DNA of 64,000 nucleotides from Diplonema japonicum (taxonomy: Eukaryota; Euglenozoa; Diplonemea; Diplonemida; Diplonemidae), in the NCBI GenBank assembly GCA_964019335.1, contig OZ025648.1:806001-870000 (forward strand). Direction: 5' to 3'. Positions 54,085 to 64,000 of the stretch are shown one piece after another (positions within the stretch are counted from its first letter, which is position 1; the number at the start of each line of letters is the position of its first letter). The translations under genes and the position numbers were made by a program. The notes below the pieces were generated by a model. The model saw only the letters and a program-made list of their open reading frames with translations, had not been told where the DNA came from and did not search any database.

Positions 54085-57000
54085 ATGCCTGAACTGGTGG
54101 ACAGAAGAACCCCTTTATCTGCAACACTTCCTGAGGATGACGGACTGACCAGGGAGTGTTCACTGAATGAACTAGGGACAGGGGCACATGTGGGTGAAGA
54201 CCCTTGGGCGTCGGCCCCGACGCAGGAGGGAGACGTGATAGGCAGCATACTCGACAACCAGAAGGGGCTGGCGTGCCCAAAAGGACACACGCTGATAGAA
54301 GTATCGTTGATGTGCGATATCTGCCACGGGAAATCGAATTCTGGTTTAACAACGGGCAACTCCCCTGTGCTGTTCTGCAAACAATGCCAGTCTCTGATAT
54401 GCTTCTCTTGTATACAAGATGTTTCGAAAAGCTGTTTGCAAGAACACGACGTTGTGGTTTGCCGGCTGTTCTGCGACAGATGCAACTACCAGACGCCTTA
54501 TGCGGTTGAGAAGCGGCGGGACCCCGCGGACAATACGTTTAAAACTCGGAAGAAATTCACCGTCAACCCCACAGACGAGGAGTGGGAAGCTTGCGAGCGA
54601 TACGTCCCGAACTCCCAAGAGTTTTACGGGTGCAAAAAATGCGACTACGATATTTGCACAAAATGTTATTCAAACCGGCTGAACAAAAACACATCAGCAA
54701 GTGTAGTTGTACGTGGCAGCCGTGTCCACATCTTATCCTTCCGCGTCGACAGCACTAGAAACGAAACGATATTACACCAGCTTGCCAACCAGGCTAGAAT
54801 AGCCATCCCTGCCGTTTTAAATTTCTTATATTTGAAACGTACCACCAAACGCGCTTGTCTGTACTTCGGGCGGTACGACGAGTGCGGTAAAACTGTTGGA
54901 GTGGGAAGTTCCAATATGCGTAATTCCGACGAATTCCCCGAGCAACTTCGAAACGAGTTTCTCAAGATCATGATGCATGAAATCTGGCCGCCTCTGCGTG
55001 TTGATTCACCTTCTGGAAACAAGCCCTTAGGGTTCGTCTTACAGTCGGACATGCAGGCTCTCTTGTGGATCAAGAAGATCTCCACGGGACGGTGTTACGT
55101 GAAGTTGATTTTGCAAAACATCCCATACCTGTACTTCGACAATGTCCGCCCAGGGCAGGACAAGTACCGGTGGAAGAACAGGCGGCTGCACGTCCGAAGG
55201 CTCGACAACCTCGAAACAGAGAAAGCCGTCGAGTCCTACGAGGTCTATTTCCAATCCTTAAAAACAGCCTGCAAATGGGCACACGCTTACTACAAAGAAA
55301 AAGGCCCACGCCACGTCGACGGTAAGGTAACGGTTACAAAGGGCGACAAACTGTATTCCTTTGCAGAGAGACTTTACGACGAAGAAGACTCAAGCCTCGA
55401 CTACAAGTCGTACTGGGTGGACCCGTTGGGGGAACTGTTGAGCAACGTTCCCAAATTCATGACCGGCTTCGCAAATGCGTACGGCAAAGGCAAGCTATTG
55501 GTCGGCGTCATGGAAGTACACAAATACGAATTGCTCAAACAGCCTCAGGTCAAAGGGAAATGGTGGAAAACCTTCAGAGACACCTACGTTCCCGACAAAT
55601 GGATCGATGGCCCTTCTCAAGACGGCCGTGTCGCACTGGTCCTCGGTCTATCCATATCGAACAGAGAAGTTGCGGCCTTGGTGAAAGGTCTGACACAGTC
55701 TTTTAAATCTTGCATCCCACCCCTTCCTCCTTCTTGGGTCTCAATCCGACTCCATCCCACTAAGCCTCCCCAGCCATGGGTAAACTTTTGCGGTACAGGT
55801 GTTGGGGTTATCTTTTATACGAACGAAGCATTCGAAAGCGAACGAGTCGTGGGGGGACTGCGCGCGAAGGCGCATCGTGTCCTAAGGACGCTTCTGCCTT
55901 ACGGGCTTGTCCTGGTTCAAATCCCTGATAAGAACATTCCTAGAGAGCATCTCCCTGGTCATATCACGTCTACGCAATCTATCCTTTACTATGTCGTTGT
56001 TCGTGGTGACGGGAACCAGGCGGGGCCGAGGTCGTATGCGGCAGAGCAGTGCGGGGAACAAATGCCCGGCAGCCCTCTAACGAAGCCAGAGTGGAGGGAG
56101 AAAATTGACGGGTATAAAATGGAAGGGTACGCCGTTGTGGAACTGAACGAGTATGTTGTTTAGAGAGAAACAAAAAAAAACAAAAAAAAAAAAAAAAAAA
56201 AAAAAAAACACACACAGGATACCTGCCATCCCGCAACTATATGTGATCGAGGTTGCGATCGACAGGAACGACACGTTGTTGGTGAAACCGAAAGATCCGC
56301 AAATTAAAAAAACACTGGTATTCATTATTTACACGGGGAAAAAAAAATAATGAACAAATAATCAAAAACAGTTCTTCACGGGCTGGCCGTCGATCCCTGT
56401 CTGGGACGAAGTCAACGACGAGGTGGCGAAGATCGCCAAGGACCTGAAGCTCCTCGACAGGAAACGGATGAAGATAAAAGTGAAGCACGGCCTCATGGAC
56501 CCCGCGGTTCTGCAGAGAATCTGCTCCTGTATGAAACCAATCGGAAAATGCCGAACACTGTCAATGGGCTCGAAGGAAGCGTGGCTCCCACTTCTTCGAC
56601 TACGCGGGATTTCCAAAAGCTTCTGCATGGCAGCAGACGCCGCATTAGGTATATCCGCCTTCGACTGGGTAGCCTCTGAGCACATCATGGAAGAGAACAT
56701 CATCCCCGTGCAATTGGTCACCTCGTACAACACACCCCCTGTCCTGCAAATGTTTTTCTCAAGGGTGGGTGACATACCAATGCCGTTTCCGTACGTCCTT
56801 GCACTGCCGAGCAGGGCGAACAAACCGTTCATGATGCATCACATGTCCAGAAAACCTGTTTTGGTAGCACCGGTTCTGAGGGTACACTGTGCAACAGGGC
56901 TCAGCGACTATCTCTCAATAGCGTTATGCGTAAAGACGTCAAAACTGATGGTTGTGGACCAACAGTGCTCGAAACTTCTTGGAGTGACGGATGTCTTTAT

Positions 57001-57379
57001 CGAACCGTCACCTACGAAACGTGCGCATCACCTTAATGGTTCCAGGATGGTGGGCGGGTTCAGTATACAGTCGGATGTAGAGTGCGAAAGCGAAAATTGT
57101 ATGGACGCTGTGTGGGACCTTCCCTTCTTCATGTCGTGGTACCGCTCTCTCGTGCGGGACTCTTTGCTTCCCCTTACCTTCGTTGATCAGTGTTTTGCCA
57201 TCGATCCGGCTGCACGGGCTCCCTTTACTGAAGGTGGTGTTTCACGCGTCCCTCAGCTGTGCACGCAGCATATGCCTCCGAACGTGGACGGTATCCTCTC
57301 CGTTTCTGAACATTCGTGTGATTGGCACGAAGCCGAGAAGAAATGGATGCGGAACAAAACTAAGCTGTGGAGGCTTTAA
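54085..57379 (+). CDS. Large unknown protein with N-terminal zinc fingers, three exons
   Basis: Exons 54085-56150, 56218-56317 and 56372-57379 give about 1057 aa. Intron 1 (67 nt) is largely one A-run and uses GTATGT; intron 2 is 54 nt. Residues 60-205 carry paired Cys/His motifs of the ZZ/RING-like kind: CPKGHTL, CDIC, CKQCQSLICFSC, CDRCNYQ, CKKCDYDICTKC. The rest (about 850 residues) is a mixed alpha/beta protein with no motif known to me; it includes YGKGKLLVGVMEVHKYELLKQ, PDKNIPREHLPGHITSTQSILYYVVV and, near the end, KPFMMHHMSRKPVLVAP and MVVDQQCSKLLGVTDVF. Some of the middle is reminiscent of a nucleic-acid-binding Argonaute-like layout, but no catalytic tetrad can be placed, so I leave it unknown. 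The start is close to a TTTCTCCAG acceptor (54078). Confidence 0.8.
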
Positions 57380-57813
57380 AGGAGAGAGGGAGGGAGGAGC
57401 AGAAGCTTTTTTTTTTTTTGTGTTCAGACGTCCTGCCACACACCGCAGGTACCCTTAAATGTCTCTTTTTTTTTTTTTTTTTTTTTTTTAGCTCACTGTT
57501 TCGTTGTAAACATAGTATGAACTGGAAGGTCTAAATTTGAAGGAATAATGAAGGGGAAAAAAAAAAAGAATTGTGAACCTCGTGTTTTATTTGATTACCC
57601 TGGGTATGATACTGTCCCCCCCCCCCCCCCCCCCACTGGACAATACTATGCCCCTTTCTTGATTTGTAATTTGGTTTTTTTTTTCGATTGTTTTTTTTTT
57701 TTCTCTGAAAAAAAAAGGGGGGGAAAAAATGAAAACAGTGCTATCAGTACACACACAAAAAAAAAAGTACATTTTTATATGTCATAAGATACAAAAAAAA
57801 AAAAAAAGAAAAA
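57380..57813. other. Spacer with repeat module 2
   Basis: 57428-57463 is a diverged copy of module 2 (CCTGCCACACACCGCAGG). There are T-runs, and a C-run at 57617-57634. No gene. Confidence 0.6.
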
Positions 57814-59499
57814 ATGTTGTTGATCAGAACCCAGGCAAGATTGCTGCGCTCGGAAAAGCGTCGGGTGTTCTCGACCACCAAGAAACTCCACGTCGCTGTG
57901 CTCGAGAACTTCTGGGAGAAAATAGAAGGTGGGGGCGCGACCCCTCACGGCGGGTACCAGTGGTTCGAGAACTTCCATTCAAAAGCTGCACAGAAGATAA
58001 GAGCACGGCTCCACCAATGCGACGTCGTCATAGAAATGCGAGACGCGAGAGTCCCATTCTCGTCTTATAACAGCGAATTGGAGAAGCTGACATCGCAGAA
58101 GCCGAGGGTGGTGGTGTTCAACAAATCCGACTTGTCCGATCAGGCCGCTAACGAAAAACTATTAACATTCTACAAGAAGCTCGGCGTACCAGCACTCCTA
58201 ACCAATTTCGGCGGTCTCTCTGCTAAAGATGCCCGTCGCCTCGCGGTTGTCATTCAAAAAACCCGATCGCCCACATATCTCAAAACCGCACCAACTACCT
58301 GCCTCGTAGTAGGCCTCCCAAACGTCGGGAAATCCTCGCTCATCCACTCCCTAAGGCGCGCATTTGTCGATGAACTAACCGATGCCGCTGGGTACCGTTA
58401 TGCCGTGCGTAAAAAAATTGCAAACCGGCAAATGCGCGTCACCGGATTTGCTGGAATGACCAGAAAAATCGGGATGATAAGCATCCCGATCGGCGAAACC
58501 TCTGTCACCCTCATCGACACCCCTGGGTTCCTATCGCCAAAGGTCAGCAACGTCAGACAGTCCGAAAAGATCTCCGTTCTCGGCCTCGCAGACTTCACCC
58601 ACCAGCAAAAAGAAGCCCACATCGAAAAAGTCGGACAAATGGTTTGGGAACTATGCTACCAAAGCGGAATGGAGGCAGCTGTAATGGCGCATTTTCGGAT
58701 GGCATATCCTCCCCCTGCATCATACCCCGAGTTCAAAAAACGAGCGGTGTTAACGCTGGACCTGCTGGGGAAGGCTGCTAAGTACAACGTCACCCACCAT
58801 CTGTCGGAGAACACGTATGGACACGGGATGTTTCGGGAGTTTGAAAGAGCAGTCAACACACTAGTGACCGGGTTCAGAAGAGGTGACTTTGGACGTATCA
58901 CATTGGATGAGGTGCCCGTCATCGACGAGAACAGTATCGTGCAGGCCCCGAGCTACATACAGGAACTGTACTACGAGGAGAGAAAGAACAGGAGGGATCG
59001 GGAGAACTTCGCCAAGGAAAAGATGAGGATGGAGTTGGAGCAGCGCAAGGAGCAGGATGAGAAAGACGACAAACAGCAGCAACAAACGGAACAAGACCCC
59101 CAACGAATCTGGAACATAAAATCCAGGACGCTCGATGTCACCGGGGCTGAGCACGCCTCATCGCCCTCCCCTACCGCACACTACAAGCTCGACAAAATAG
59201 TGTCTCGGCTCAGATCCGGTTCAGACCCAATATCCAGGCACTCGGGGGCGCTGAAGGGGGATTTGCATGAGTTTGACACAGACAAGCTAGGTGATATTCG
59301 TGCGAGTCAGATGGAGCTACGAAACAAGAAAGACGAGGAGGTCAGCAGGGGGTACGCCATCTCTCGCAGCCGAAAGTTCAAACATCTGAACATGCACAGG
59401 GACGAGGCACCGCAGGTTGGCAACTTTGTGAGGATCAGGTATGGGAGGAAAAGAGGAAAAAAAAAAACTGCAGAAATTACGCACGGCCCAATTCGTTGA
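57814..59499 (+). CDS. Mitochondrial ribosome-assembly GTPase, MTG1/RbgA family
   Basis: A single exon of 561 aa with ATG after AAAAGAAAAA. The first 27 residues (MLLIRTQARLLRSEKRRVFSTT) are basic and hydroxylated with no acids before the Glu at 14, as in a mitochondrial presequence. The GTPase is circularly permuted: CDVVIEMRDARVPFSS, then NKSD (G4), then GLPNVGKSS (G1), a threonine in GMTRKIG (G2 region), and DTPGF (G3). That order defines the YlqF/RbgA/MTG1 family, which matures the large ribosomal subunit. The C-terminal 200 residues, a charged Q/E/K coil and a basic tail, are an extension that typical family members of 300-330 aa lack. Confidence 0.9.
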   Translation: MLLIRTQARLLRSEKRRVFSTTKKLHVAVLENFWEKIEGGGATPHGGYQWFENFHSKAAQKIRARLHQCDVVIEMRDARVPFSSYNSELEKLTSQKPRVVVFNKSDLSDQAANEKLLTFYKKLGVPALLTNFGGLSAKDARRLAVVIQKTRSPTYLKTAPTTCLVVGLPNVGKSSLIHSLRRAFVDELTDAAGYRYAVRKKIANRQMRVTGFAGMTRKIGMISIPIGETSVTLIDTPGFLSPKVSNVRQSEKISVLGLADFTHQQKEAHIEKVGQMVWELCYQSGMEAAVMAHFRMAYPPPASYPEFKKRAVLTLDLLGKAAKYNVTHHLSENTYGHGMFREFERAVNTLVTGFRRGDFGRITLDEVPVIDENSIVQAPSYIQELYYEERKNRRDRENFAKEKMRMELEQRKEQDEKDDKQQQQTEQDPQRIWNIKSRTLDVTGAEHASSPSPTAHYKLDKIVSRLRSGSDPISRHSGALKGDLHEFDTDKLGDIRASQMELRNKKDEEVSRGYAISRSRKFKHLNMHRDEAPQVGNFVRIRYGRKRGKKKTAEITHGPIR

Positions 59500-59765
59500 A
59501 CGATCGTCGCGCGATCAATATCTTGACAGGTGAATTGAAGATGAGCGAGTCCATGGAGGACAGAAGAGCGTATGAAACCATAATTCTTTTTTTTTTTTTT
59601 GATTCAAAGAAGAAAAAAAAATACAGTAAAGCATCGGAGAGGTTCAAAGTAGGGTCATTGCTGTAAGAGAGATACTAGAGAGATTTTTTTTTTCAAAAAA
59701 AAACCCCCCCCACTATTTATTTGTGCACCTCTAAGAAGAAGAAAAAAAACAGAGTGGGCAGGCAA

Positions 59766-62534
59766 ATGTCGAAGGTGGTCGGCAAGCGGAGCGAGGCCGT
59801 GGAGCTCAAAGAAGAGCTGCAAAGCAACAGCAAAGAGCAACAAAGAAATGCCGTGAGGAAAGTGATCGCAAGCATGACAGTGGGCAGGGACATGAGCAAC
59901 ATGTTCAGCGATGTGGTCCGTCTGATCAACACACCTCACGCTGACATCAAGAAGCTGGTTTACTTATACGTCGTGGCCAACGCAAAAATGCAACAAGACA
60001 AGGCTTTCTTGCTGGCAGGCAGTTTCTCCAAAGACGCAGTAATGCACGAGTCCCCCATGATGCGTGGGCTAGCCGTCCGTACCATGTCGGCTATTCAAGT
60101 CGAGAAAATGGCGGATCACATTGCACAACCTCTGCGAAGTGCCTTAAGAGAGTCTGACCCTTATGTCCGCAGATGTGCGGCGACTGCCGTGGCAAAAATG
60201 TTTGCGATCAACAAGACGAGAATGGAAGAGGGAGGGTTCATCCAGCACCTGCAAGAACTCCTGACCGACTCCAACCCCACCGTCATCGCCGCCACCGTCT
60301 GCGCGTTGAACGAAATAAGCAGCACGACAGAGGTCGACCGTGAAGCCCTTGACCTCAACAACCGCAACGGAGGCATGGCTGTCAACGACCTTCTCTCCGC
60401 ATTATCAGACAGCAATGGCTGCAACGAATGGGGTCAGATATACATCTTAGAAGGCCTTGCATCGTACGAAGCGGAGACGCAAGAACGTGCGGAGCTCATC
60501 TGCTCCCGTGTGCTTCCGAAGTTACAACATGCCAATGCTGCGGTTGTCCTCACCACTGTACGGATTATTATCAACTTTATCGAGAAATGGTGTAAGTCGG
60601 GTGCTACGAATGATGACACGGTGAAGCTGTACTGCCACAAGATCGCCCCGCCTCTGGTATCGTTGGTGTCCGGTGGGACCGACTTCGAGATCCGTTACGT
60701 GGCGCTTCGCAACATCTCGCTTATATTGCAGAGGTTCCCGGACCTCTTAACCCCGCAGGTCAAGGTTTTCTTCGTGAAGTACAACGACCCGATTTACGTG
60801 AAGATGGAGAAGCTTGAAATCATGCTGCAGCTGGTGAACCACAACAACGTGAGGGGCATCCTGTCTGAGTTCAACGAGTACGCGCAGGAGGTCGACGTGG
60901 AGTTCGTGAGGAAAGCTGTGAGGGCGATCGGCGTTACAGCGATAAAGATTGAATCCGCTGCAGAAGAGTGCGCGTCGGTCCTGTCGCAACTAATCAAAAC
61001 AAAGGTGAACTACGTGGTGCAGGAGTCCATCATTGTCGTTCGAGATGTGTTCAGGAAATACCCCGGGCGGTATGAAGGTCTTATCGCGTTGCTATGCGAG
61101 TCCCTTGACACCCTCGACGAGCCTGAAGCAAAGGCAGCAATGGTGTGGATCATCGGGGAGTACGCTGAGAAAATAGAAAACGCGGACGAGCTGCTCGACG
61201 ATTTCCTCGAATCCTTCGAAGACGAGAACACCGAGGTCCAGCTCTCCATCCTCACCGGCATCGTGAAGCTCTTCCTCAAGAGACCGGACGACACGCAGGA
61301 ACTCCTCCAAAAGGTCCTCCAACTGGCCTCCTCCAGCGAAGTCCCGGACCTCAGAGACCGTGGGTACATGTACTGGAGGCTTCTCTCAGTCGACCCACAG
61401 GCAGGGACAGCCGTCGTCGTTGGAACCAAAGAGGTTATCAATGAAGAGAGAGGTTCCAAGATGGACGCCAAACTCGTTTCACAACTCATCAACCACGTGG
61501 GGACCTTGTCCTCTGTTTACCATAAACCCCCCGCGACATTTATCCAGGTAAACTGAAATTTTTTAGATAAAAAAAAAAAAAAAAAAAAAAAAAAAACTTG
61601 CAGAACTACATTGAAAAACGTACTGACGACGATGGGTACGAGTCGGAGGACGACGAGGTGGAGAGGCACCCTGTGGACTCCTCGCTCCCCCAGTTCGCCA
61701 CCCCTGACTACGCGCAAGACGCCACCCACGTCGATCCTAACCAAGGTATGCTTCTGTCTTCCCTCCAAATTTTTCGATCGACAGGTGCGGGAGGCAAACC
61801 AGTTTACAAGAAAGGATCTGACCTCTCCCGTCAGGTATGTAATTTTTTTTGGGGGGGGTATATAATATAAAAAAAAAGATATGGTGTAAAAGAGAGGCGA
61901 CCAAGGGTGTGGAGGTCATGGGGAGATTCCTTGTGCAAAACGGGGAGATTTTCATGGACGTGTGCCTTCTGAACACGACGCAGGAGGTTGTCAGTGGGTT
62001 CCTCATGCAGCTTGACACGAACTCGTATGGATGAAAACAAAAAAAAAAACAAACAAAAAAAAAAAGGTACGGTGTTGCAATGGCGGGCAGTATCACCCAC
62101 CCGCAGTTGGCCCCCAGTGAGTCATTTGCGACCCTGATCCCGTTGACGGTGAACCCGGCGAGTGCGGATAAAAAGGGGGAGCAGCATCTTAAGGTGGCGT
62201 TGAAGACGTCAGCAGGTGTTGGTTTCGGTCAGGCGATATGCCCATTGGATTTCATATGCCTGCCCGGAAGCGGTCTGAGCAAGGAAGACTTTCTCTCTGT
62301 GTGGAAGGGGATCCAAGACGAGAAGCAGTTCGCACTCAACACCAACGTGCAGGCGACCGTCGACTCCGCCCTGCGCGGTGCGGGGTACAACTTCATAACC
62401 TGCCGATCGGACCCTTCCACTGATGGCCTCAACGCTATGCAAGATCACTACTACTACAGTGTCTGCACGCTGACGGGGCATCAAATTGTTTTCGAAGTTG
62501 CTTTCAGCTCGCTCTCGCACGCTTGCATGGTATG

Positions 62535-62572
<38 letters not shown>

Positions 62573-62646
62573 TTTCGATCCGTTCGCAAGCATCCAACTA
62601 CTCCGAGCTTGTTCAACAGCACATCCTTGGGCTGCAGATTGTGTGA
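59766..62646 (+). CDS. AP-1/AP-2 beta-adaptin, six exons
   Basis: Exons 59766-61547, 61604-61745, 61785-61834, 61879-62024, 62067-62529 and 62572-62646; about 885 aa. The trunk is the beta-adaptin solenoid: ELKEELQSNSKEQQRNAVRKVIASMTVGRDMS, KKLVYLYV, NEWGQIYILEGLA, and KVNYVVQESIIVVRDVFRKYPGRYE. Exons 2-3 form an acidic hinge without an obvious LLNLD-type clathrin box (a conserved one would be expected in animals). Exons 4-6 form the appendage: KGVEVMGRFLVQNGEIFMDV, then DTNSYGVAM, WKGIQDEKQF and ILGLQIV*. Introns are 56, 39, 44, 42 and 42 nt, four of them dominated by A-runs. The product is a coat-adaptor subunit on Golgi/endosome or plasma membrane; AP-1 and AP-2 beta cannot be separated here. 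Confidence 0.95.
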
Positions 62647-63138
62647 ATTTGAAAAGAAAAAAAGGGGGGGGGGAAAGGGAGAGGGTATATATATAAAAAA
62701 GGATTCGTGGGAAGGGTTTTTTTTTTTTTTTTTTCCCCTTTCTCTTTTCTTTTTTTTTAAAAGTAATCTGGTATGAAATAGATCCCCCCCCCCCCCCATT
62801 TGGTGGGACCCTGTCTTTTTTTTTTCTTTCTTTCTTTTTTTTTAAAAAAAAAACTCTACACGCAATTTCTTTTTAAAGAAAAGGATTTCTGAGGGGAAAA
62901 AAAAAAAGCAACACAAATCCTTTGTTCGGGATGGGGAGGGGTAGCCGCCATTAGGCGTTGTTATAAAAAGAAATTACTCTATCGATGTGTTTTTTTCTTC
63001 TTCTTTTCCTTCTTCTTTTTTTTTTCCAGTGTCTTTGTGCCCATAACCCCCCATTTTTTTTTTTTTTTCCCCCAGCTTGCTATTTATTGGATTTTTGTTT
63101 TGGGGAATAACAACGCACACAAATCTAGAGAGACTCCA

Positions 63139-63180
<42 letters not shown>
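62647..63180. other. Spacer without genes
   Basis: T-, A- and C-runs. Two pyrimidine-tract/AG sites (63028-63029 and 63074-63075) precede the next gene, and an A-run of about 32 with a few G's lies right before its ATG. Confidence 0.6.
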
Positions 63181-63545
63181 ATGTTGCCCCGAATGGACAC
63201 GCTTTTTGTCCTTTCCCTGTGGGTTATTGGGGTTGTGAGTAACACAGGTGTTATGCTGGAGTCGGAGGGCGCGAAATTTCTGTCTAATAACAACACCCCT
63301 ATTACAAACAGCACCCCTTTTGCAACCCCTTCTGAAGATGGCGGGGATGACAGTGGGATGTCGATGGGTGTAAAGGTATGCCCCCCCCCCCACCCCACCC
63401 CCACGATCTCGTCACACAGGTGGTGATATTCCTGATAACGTATTTCCTCGCAATCGGCATGGGCATAGGAGGGGTCAAGGGCTACCGCCACGCACAGGGC
63501 GATAGCGAAACTGGCATGAAGAAATGGTTTTCCTTCGCGAAATAG
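63181..63545 (+). CDS. Small type I membrane protein, two exons, unknown
   Basis: Exon 1 is 63181-63375, a 44-nt intron follows that is mostly C (63376-63419), and exon 2 is 63420-63545; 106 aa. The start MLPRMDTLFVLSLWVIGVVSNT reads as a signal peptide. A lumenal or extracellular segment of about 40 residues rich in Asn, Thr and Ser (NNNTPITNST, two N-glycosylation sequons) leads to a transmembrane helix VVIFLITYFLAIGMGIGG in exon 2 and a short cytosolic tail KGYRHAQGDSETGMKKWFSFAK. Without splicing the helix would be lost. No family is recognised. The GMGIGGVKGYR junction is compact, as in small ER or secretory-pathway proteins, but this is only an impression. Confidence 0.8.
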
Positions 63546-63663
63546 ATACATCTTTTTTTTTTTTTTTTTTTTTTTTTAAGGGTGGTCCTCGAGTGGGATT
63601 TGCCCTTAAACATCGCCTTTTTTTTATCCTTCCTTTCTTTCCTCCTTTTTTTTTTTCTTTCCT

Positions 63664-63709
63664 TTCCTCTTTCCCCTCCCCCCTCCCCTAATTCCCATAC
63701 ACACTCCAG
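63664..63709 (+). promoter_or_regulatory. Putative leader splice acceptor
   Basis: A 40-base pyrimidine tract leads to CACTCCAG at 63709; the leader then reads GAC plus ten A's to the ATG at 63723. This is the clearest acceptor-like site upstream of a start codon in the window. Confidence 0.45.
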
Positions 63710-63722
63710 GACAAAAAAAAAA

Positions 63723-64000
63723 ATGTCCCGTCTTGCTCGCAAACTGGAAGCGTTAAAGTGCCCCTACACCTGGTCTGATGAAAACATCACTATTGGTAAG
63801 ATACGAGAGATGGTAATTTGGCTTGAAGACACGAAAATCAGGTGGCTCCCTGTCGAGGAAAGAGCGGGGCTGAGGACGGACGACGAGCGAGAATGGCTGC
63901 AAGCGTTCCTGAGATACTGCCAAGAGATTGGCTACACGAAGTCTTTCGGGATAGGGCTGGGTCTGGACTACGCCTCGGAACCGTCGTTTAGACAGTGTTT
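63723..64000 (+). CDS. RTRAF/CLE-like protein, 5' part
   Basis: The frame is open from ATG 63723 to the window end (92 codons). It begins MSRLARKLEAL, then FIVWLEDQKIR-like MVIWLEDTKIRWLPVEERAGLR, and IGLGLDYASEP, which match the order of the human C14orf166/RTRAF family (RKL..L..., VWLED.KIR...IEDR..LR, W..GLAV.LEY). Family members bind RNA polymerase II and are subunits of the tRNA ligase complex and of RNA transport granules. The sequence GGTAAGAT at 63795 could be read as a splice donor, but reading through keeps the family match, so no intron is called. The 3' part lies outside the window. Confidence 0.85.
   Translation, partial: MSRLARKLEALKCPYTWSDENITIGKIREMVIWLEDTKIRWLPVEERAGLRTDDEREWLQAFLRYCQEIGYTKSFGIGLGLDYASEPSFRQC

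Noticed and set aside
54085-57379. Argonaute or other nuclease function for the 1057-aa protein
   Set aside because: No catalytic residues or diagnostic motif could be placed; the resemblance was only of general layout.

Overview
This is a nuclear genome window from a unicellular or simple eukaryote. It carries an alpha-tubulin, an AP-complex beta-adaptin, a spliceosome-type RRM protein, an RTRAF/CLE-like protein and a mitochondrial GTPase, together with GT-AG introns, piggyBac-like and pogo-like transposons and non-LTR retroelement relics. The standard genetic code fits every gene. I cannot name the taxon. A fused trehalose enzyme, a secreted glutaminase, a PLAC8 protein and kinase-ankyrin proteins point to a protist rather than an animal, plant or fungus, but that is inference.

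Two compositions alternate. Genes are balanced to GC-rich. The spacers and the introns are full of mononucleotide runs of all four bases, some over 30 long. Where I could read introns they are 39-70 nt, GT-AG, and largely one or two homopolymers. All 19 genes I can support lie on the + strand. Many start codons directly follow an A-run, and a pyrimidine tract plus AG usually lies a little upstream, as would fit 5'-UTR introns or trans-splicing.

Layout. 1-17953: 3' end of an unknown gene, a Bfr1-like coiled-coil protein, a PLAC8 protein, a GH27 homologue that has lost its catalytic residues, a retroelement relic, two foldback/TIR structures, and a three-domain HAD-GH65-HAD trehalose enzyme. 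18780-26540: repeats, a relic of the kinase-ankyrin family, a second retroelement relic, a conserved 716-aa protein, a coiled-coil protein and a phosphoesterase gene fragment. 26707-44251: alpha-tubulin, then two long kinase-ankyrin genes in tandem with duplicated flanks. Their kinase halves are identical by eye and their ankyrin arrays differ; a piggyBac element, a near-perfect palindrome and several TIR elements are inserted around them, and a copied 3' end of alpha-tubulin closes the block. 44333-49896: a secreted glutaminase, a pogo-like transposon and a secreted phospholipase C/acid phosphatase. 50862-51512: a second palindrome plus hairpin composite, inverted relative to the first. 51805-64000: a dense run of cellular genes (RBM42-like, two unknowns, MTG1-like GTPase, AP beta-adaptin, a small membrane protein, RTRAF-like).

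The trehalose enzyme joins phosphorolysis, sugar-phosphate isomerisation and trehalose-6-phosphate dephosphorylation on one chain. The PLC-like protein and the glutaminase have signal peptides and look like scavenging enzymes of an osmotroph or phagotroph. The kinase-ankyrin locus with its relics looks like a fast-changing signalling or recognition family.
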